Positions 31,573-33,341 of a DNA stretch of 33,341 nucleotides are shown one piece after another. The DNA is taken from assembly GCA_002296185.1 (NCBI GenBank), contig DBHM01000010.1, positions 44,422 to 77,762 on the forward strand, given 5' to 3'. The position numbers and the translations under genes were made by a program. The notes under the pieces are model-generated. The model did no database searches. It had not been told where the DNA came from and worked only from the letters and a program-made list of their open reading frames with translations. Numbering within the stretch: the stretch's first letter is position 1; every line of letters starts with the position of its first letter. Source of the stretch: Alphaproteobacteria bacterium UBA828. GTDB lineage: Bacteria; Pseudomonadota; Alphaproteobacteria; UBA828.

Positions 31573-31619
31573 TGGTTGCGGGGGCTGGATTTGAACCAGC
31601 GACCTCAAGGTTATGAGCC
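31573..31619 (-). tRNA. 3' fragment of an initiator-type tRNA-Met (CAT), attachment-site remnant
   Basis: Read on the minus strand, the sequence starts at the anticodon loop CTCATAA (anticodon at 31613-31615). It continues through CCTTGAGGTCG, the T-arm GGTTCAAATCC, and the acceptor strand GCCCCCGCAACCA with encoded CCA. These parts match bacterial tRNA-fMet. The 5' half is absent, and the upstream bases do not pair with the anticodon stem, so similarity begins at the loop. This is not a working tRNA gene. Such 3' fragments are left when an integrative element crosses over in the anticodon loop. Confidence 0.82.
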
Positions 31620-31654
31620 TGTAGCCCCTTCGGAAATCTTTGATGATTTATGAC

Positions 31655-31744
31655 TCAATGTGATGCAATGTGTCGTTCTACACCATGAAAATCTTGAAGT
31701 TTTTGCCAGTCACTAATTCTCCATTGATTATCTATGATGATCCA
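31655..31744 (-). pseudogene. Possible 3' remnant of a protein gene
   Basis: An open stretch of 29 codons with no start contains WRISDWQKLQDFHGVERH, which looks protein-like. It ends at a TGA about 35 bases before the tRNA fragment. It may be the end of a gene lost by recombination. The rest of the gap 31398-32008 holds the repeat tail, tRNA fragment and head described separately. Confidence 0.25.
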
Positions 31745-31780
31745 TTACACAGCTTGATTGTTTAAACAAAAAATATTTTT

Positions 31781-31996
31781 GTAAGGGAGTTTGTAAGGGA
31801 GAAAAAACGGCAGTTTTCTGCCATTCATCCCTTACAGTTTCTAAAAAATAGCGGTTTTCTGCGATTCCTCCCTTACAGTTTTTGCGCAATTTCTCCCTTA
31901 CAATACAGTTAAAAGTTGTGAATTATAGTTGTCATATCTGTCGACTTAACATCTAATATTCTCATTAGTAAACTAACAGGATCAGAGTTCGATAAA
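31781..31996 (+). repeat. Conserved element head E (216 bp) upstream of the PD-(D/E)XK gene
   Basis: Second copy of head D. Boxes GTAAGGGAG lie at 31781 and 31793, with inverted copies ATCCCTTAC (31827) and CTCCCTTAC (31868 and 31893). It ends in GATCAGAGTTCGATAAA, after which the sequences diverge at the cargo gene. Its first ~30 bases (preceded by AAAAATATTTTT) also match the start of tail C at 33266. Confidence 0.85.
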
Positions 31997-32008
31997 AAAG
32001 GTTTTGCT

Positions 32009-32593
32009 ATGAAAAAGAAAATACAACCCGCTGTATTAGGAGCTTCTGGAGAGTATTTGGTATTATCAAAACTTCTTTTACAAGGATTTGTTGCAGGAAA
32101 AGCTCCGGATAATACTGCGGACTATGATTTACTTGCGAGTACTAAGGATGGAAAAAACTTATCACCAATTCAGGTAAAAACCACAAGAACTACCAACCAA
32201 TGGAGAATGAGCGAAAAACATGAGAAAATAATACCAAAACTTATATATTGTTTTGTTAACCTTAAGACAGAAGATCGACCATGTTTCTATGTGATAGATT
32301 CAAAAACTGTATCCACAATTTTAATTCGTTCACATAAAATATGGAAAAAATATCCACGAATAGACGGTCAAAAAAAAGAAGATAAGAAGAATAGTATGAG
32401 GGTTATACTGAAAGATTATAATAAACTCTCGGGGCTATCATCAATCAGTAAAGAACTTTCTAAGAAAAATGAAACCCTCAGCAAATATTTATCACAATCT
32501 GATCTTAATTTTCTCTCTGAATATTCTGAAGGCTGGATAGATAAATATGAAAATAATTGGGGGAAATTAAATTCTCATTTAAAATGCAATTAG
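32009..32593 (+). CDS. PD-(D/E)XK nuclease-like protein
   Basis: A 194-residue protein with a PD-(D/E)XK core at its N terminus: helix ASGEYLVLSKLLLQ with E15, then ADYDLLAST with D40, and PIQVKTTR with Q55 and K57 (Q replacing the usual D/E). IYCFVNLKTEDRPCFYVID completes the core fold. The remainder (about 110-194) is lysine-rich and helical. A nuclease is likely, although the glutamine substitution could alter metal binding. It lies 12 bases after head E and converges with the phosphatase gene with a four-base overlap. Cargo of the smallest element in the array. Confidence 0.7.
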   Translation: MKKKIQPAVLGASGEYLVLSKLLLQGFVAGKAPDNTADYDLLASTKDGKNLSPIQVKTTRTTNQWRMSEKHEKIIPKLIYCFVNLKTEDRPCFYVIDSKTVSTILIRSHKIWKKYPRIDGQKKEDKKNSMRVILKDYNKLSGLSSISKELSKKNETLSKYLSQSDLNFLSEYSEGWIDKYENNWGKLNSHLKCN

Positions 32594-33096
32594 CAATCAA
32601 CAATACGACTTAGTTCTTCTAATAATCTTCCTTCTCGAACAAGTAATCTATCTGCAATTTCAACAACCCTTTTATTTGGCTTACACAAAATAGCAGACTT
32701 TAAAAGTTCCTTAATAGAATCCACCTCCCTCCCCTTACCATAACAATCAGCCAAAACGGCTAATGCGATCGCAGGTGATCTACTGATTCCTGCAGTGCAA
32801 TGAATAAGTAATGATGGTTGATCCCACTGTCTTGCAAAGTTAAGTGCAGAACGTACATGACTATCATCTGCAGCTACCCACTGATCAACAGGCATTTGAA
32901 TGTCATCAAAACGCAGAACTAGCTGTAATGGATACTCCAACTCTACACGAAAGGGGTTTTTCTCAGTCGTATCTTCTATAGTAATTACACCATCATACGC
33001 ACTGATATCAGACTCTCGGGCAGACTCTCGGCTACAAATCTGTATGAAGGGGATGAGCCTATCGGTTGGCATACTCTGAACAATTTTGCATAACAC
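32590..33096 (-). CDS. Dual-specificity/tyrosine phosphatase-like protein
   Basis: A 168-residue cysteine phosphatase. The signature loop LIHCTAGISRSPA contains nucleophile C100 and R106 (HCX5R), and RFDDIQMP at 62-69 supplies the candidate general-acid aspartate. VRSALNFARQWDQPSLLIHC is the strand leading into the loop. An in-frame ATG at codon 9 is an alternative start. The 5' end lies in the duplicated 178-bp segment, whose other copy at 30003 is truncated. Related bacterial proteins are predicted tyrosine phosphatases of unknown target. Confidence 0.82.
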   Translation of the reverse strand: MLCKIVQSMPTDRLIPFIQICSRESARESDISAYDGVITIEDTTEKNPFRVELEYPLQLVLRFDDIQMPVDQWVAADDSHVRSALNFARQWDQPSLLIHCTAGISRSPAIALAVLADCYGKGREVDSIKELLKSAILCKPNKRVVEIADRLLVREGRLLEELSRIVDC

Positions 33097-33130
33097 ATAA
33101 TATCCAGAGGCTTAGAAATTGACAACCATC
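32953..33130. repeat. 178-bp duplication, right copy
   Basis: Copy that belongs to the intact phosphatase gene; it includes the first 48 codons and 34 upstream bases. This is probably the source type, since the reading frame is complete here. Confidence 0.92.
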
Positions 33131-33275
33131 ACATAAAAATATGCCAGGCTATAAGAACCTAATCTGTATTATAATAAGACTGCTTTTTTGAGGCATTTTC
33201 CACAGATCTCAAAACTTTGAACCCATTTTTAGTTACTTTAGATATCTCAAGAGGAGGATTAACCCAAAAATATTT

Positions 33276-33341
33276 TTAAGGGAGTTTGTAAGGAAGAAAT
33301 ATATTTTCAATTTGCACATAAAAAAGACCGCTAAGTGATTA
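33276..33341. repeat. Element tail C, cut by the window edge
   Basis: Boxes TTAAGGGAG (33276) and GTAAGGAAG (33288), 12 bp apart, are followed by AATATATTTTCAATTTGCAC, an A-run and GACCGCTAAGTGATTA at the edge. By analogy with tail B, the next bases should complete the hairpin and enter another tRNA-Met copy, either a fragment or the intact gene. Confidence 0.85.

Noticed and set aside
31573..31619. Functional tRNA-Met gene
   Set aside because: Only the part from the anticodon loop to the CCA end is present. Upstream bases do not form the anticodon stem, D-arm or acceptor 5' strand.

Overview
The window is a patchwork from an AT-rich (roughly one third GC) bacterial chromosome, most likely a marine alphaproteobacterium. 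The basis is the gene repertoire: NTF2-like proteins, a DUF938 methyltransferase, TrhO, a chalcone-isomerase-like secreted protein, SDR and 2OG-oxygenase paralogs, and a 3' fragment of an initiator-type tRNA-Met. The taxonomic call is inference; no rRNA or core phylogenetic marker is present.

Layout. (1) 1-8400: AT-rich chromosome with single genes and short operons: trhO plus a GST-like gene, an old-yellow-enzyme (OYE) reductase, a HAD hydrolase, an alpha/beta-hydrolase-fold protein without the usual catalytic residues, DUF938, a crotonase, and a compact structured transcript near 7650-7814 that ends in a perfect terminator. (2) 8451-14669: a small-molecule metabolism block: a 2OG-Fe(II) oxygenase, two paralogous 250-aa SDRs, a C45-type acyltransferase/amidohydrolase, a NodB-like deacetylase, a small CxxC protein and a DsbA/FrnE-like protein. 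(3) 14805-16525: a compact type II restriction-modification pair. (4) 17134-25235: a GC-rich, translationally coupled nine-gene operon of Rhodobacterales-like composition. It encodes the aerobic CoA-dependent anthranilate (2-aminobenzoate) route: fused 2-aminobenzoyl-CoA monooxygenase/reductase, SDR, MarR regulator, crotonase, acyl-CoA dehydrogenase, aminobenzoate-CoA ligase, an unannotated 43-aa protein, a hotdog thioesterase and a RidA-family protein. The ligase activates anthranilate. The fused enzyme hydroxylates and reduces the ring. The crotonase, SDR and acyl-CoA dehydrogenase plausibly carry out the beta-oxidation-like steps, and RidA may remove the enamine nitrogen. (5) 25250-33341: an AT-rich accessory region built from repeated modules.

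The most unusual structure is in region 5. Paired 9-bp boxes (consensus close to KTAAGGGAR), always 12 bp apart, occur at five places. Two are in a conserved ~215-bp 'head' directly upstream of two unrelated nuclease genes (GIY-YIG at 27407, PD-(D/E)XK at 32009). Three are in a 'tail' (26609, 31490, 33276). The two well-preserved tails carry a tRNA-type terminator, and the middle one abuts a tRNA-Met 3' fragment that begins at the anticodon loop. No integrase is visible. I read this as a tandem array of small, integrase-less elements targeting an initiator tRNA gene, each with a conserved arm region and variable nuclease or phosphatase cargo. Other rearrangement traces are a 178-bp duplicated 5' end of a phosphatase gene joined to a truncated zinc-ribbon gene, a ~133-bp double-hairpin repeat at 16628 and 30168, and a 31-bp direct repeat bracketing the GC-rich island.
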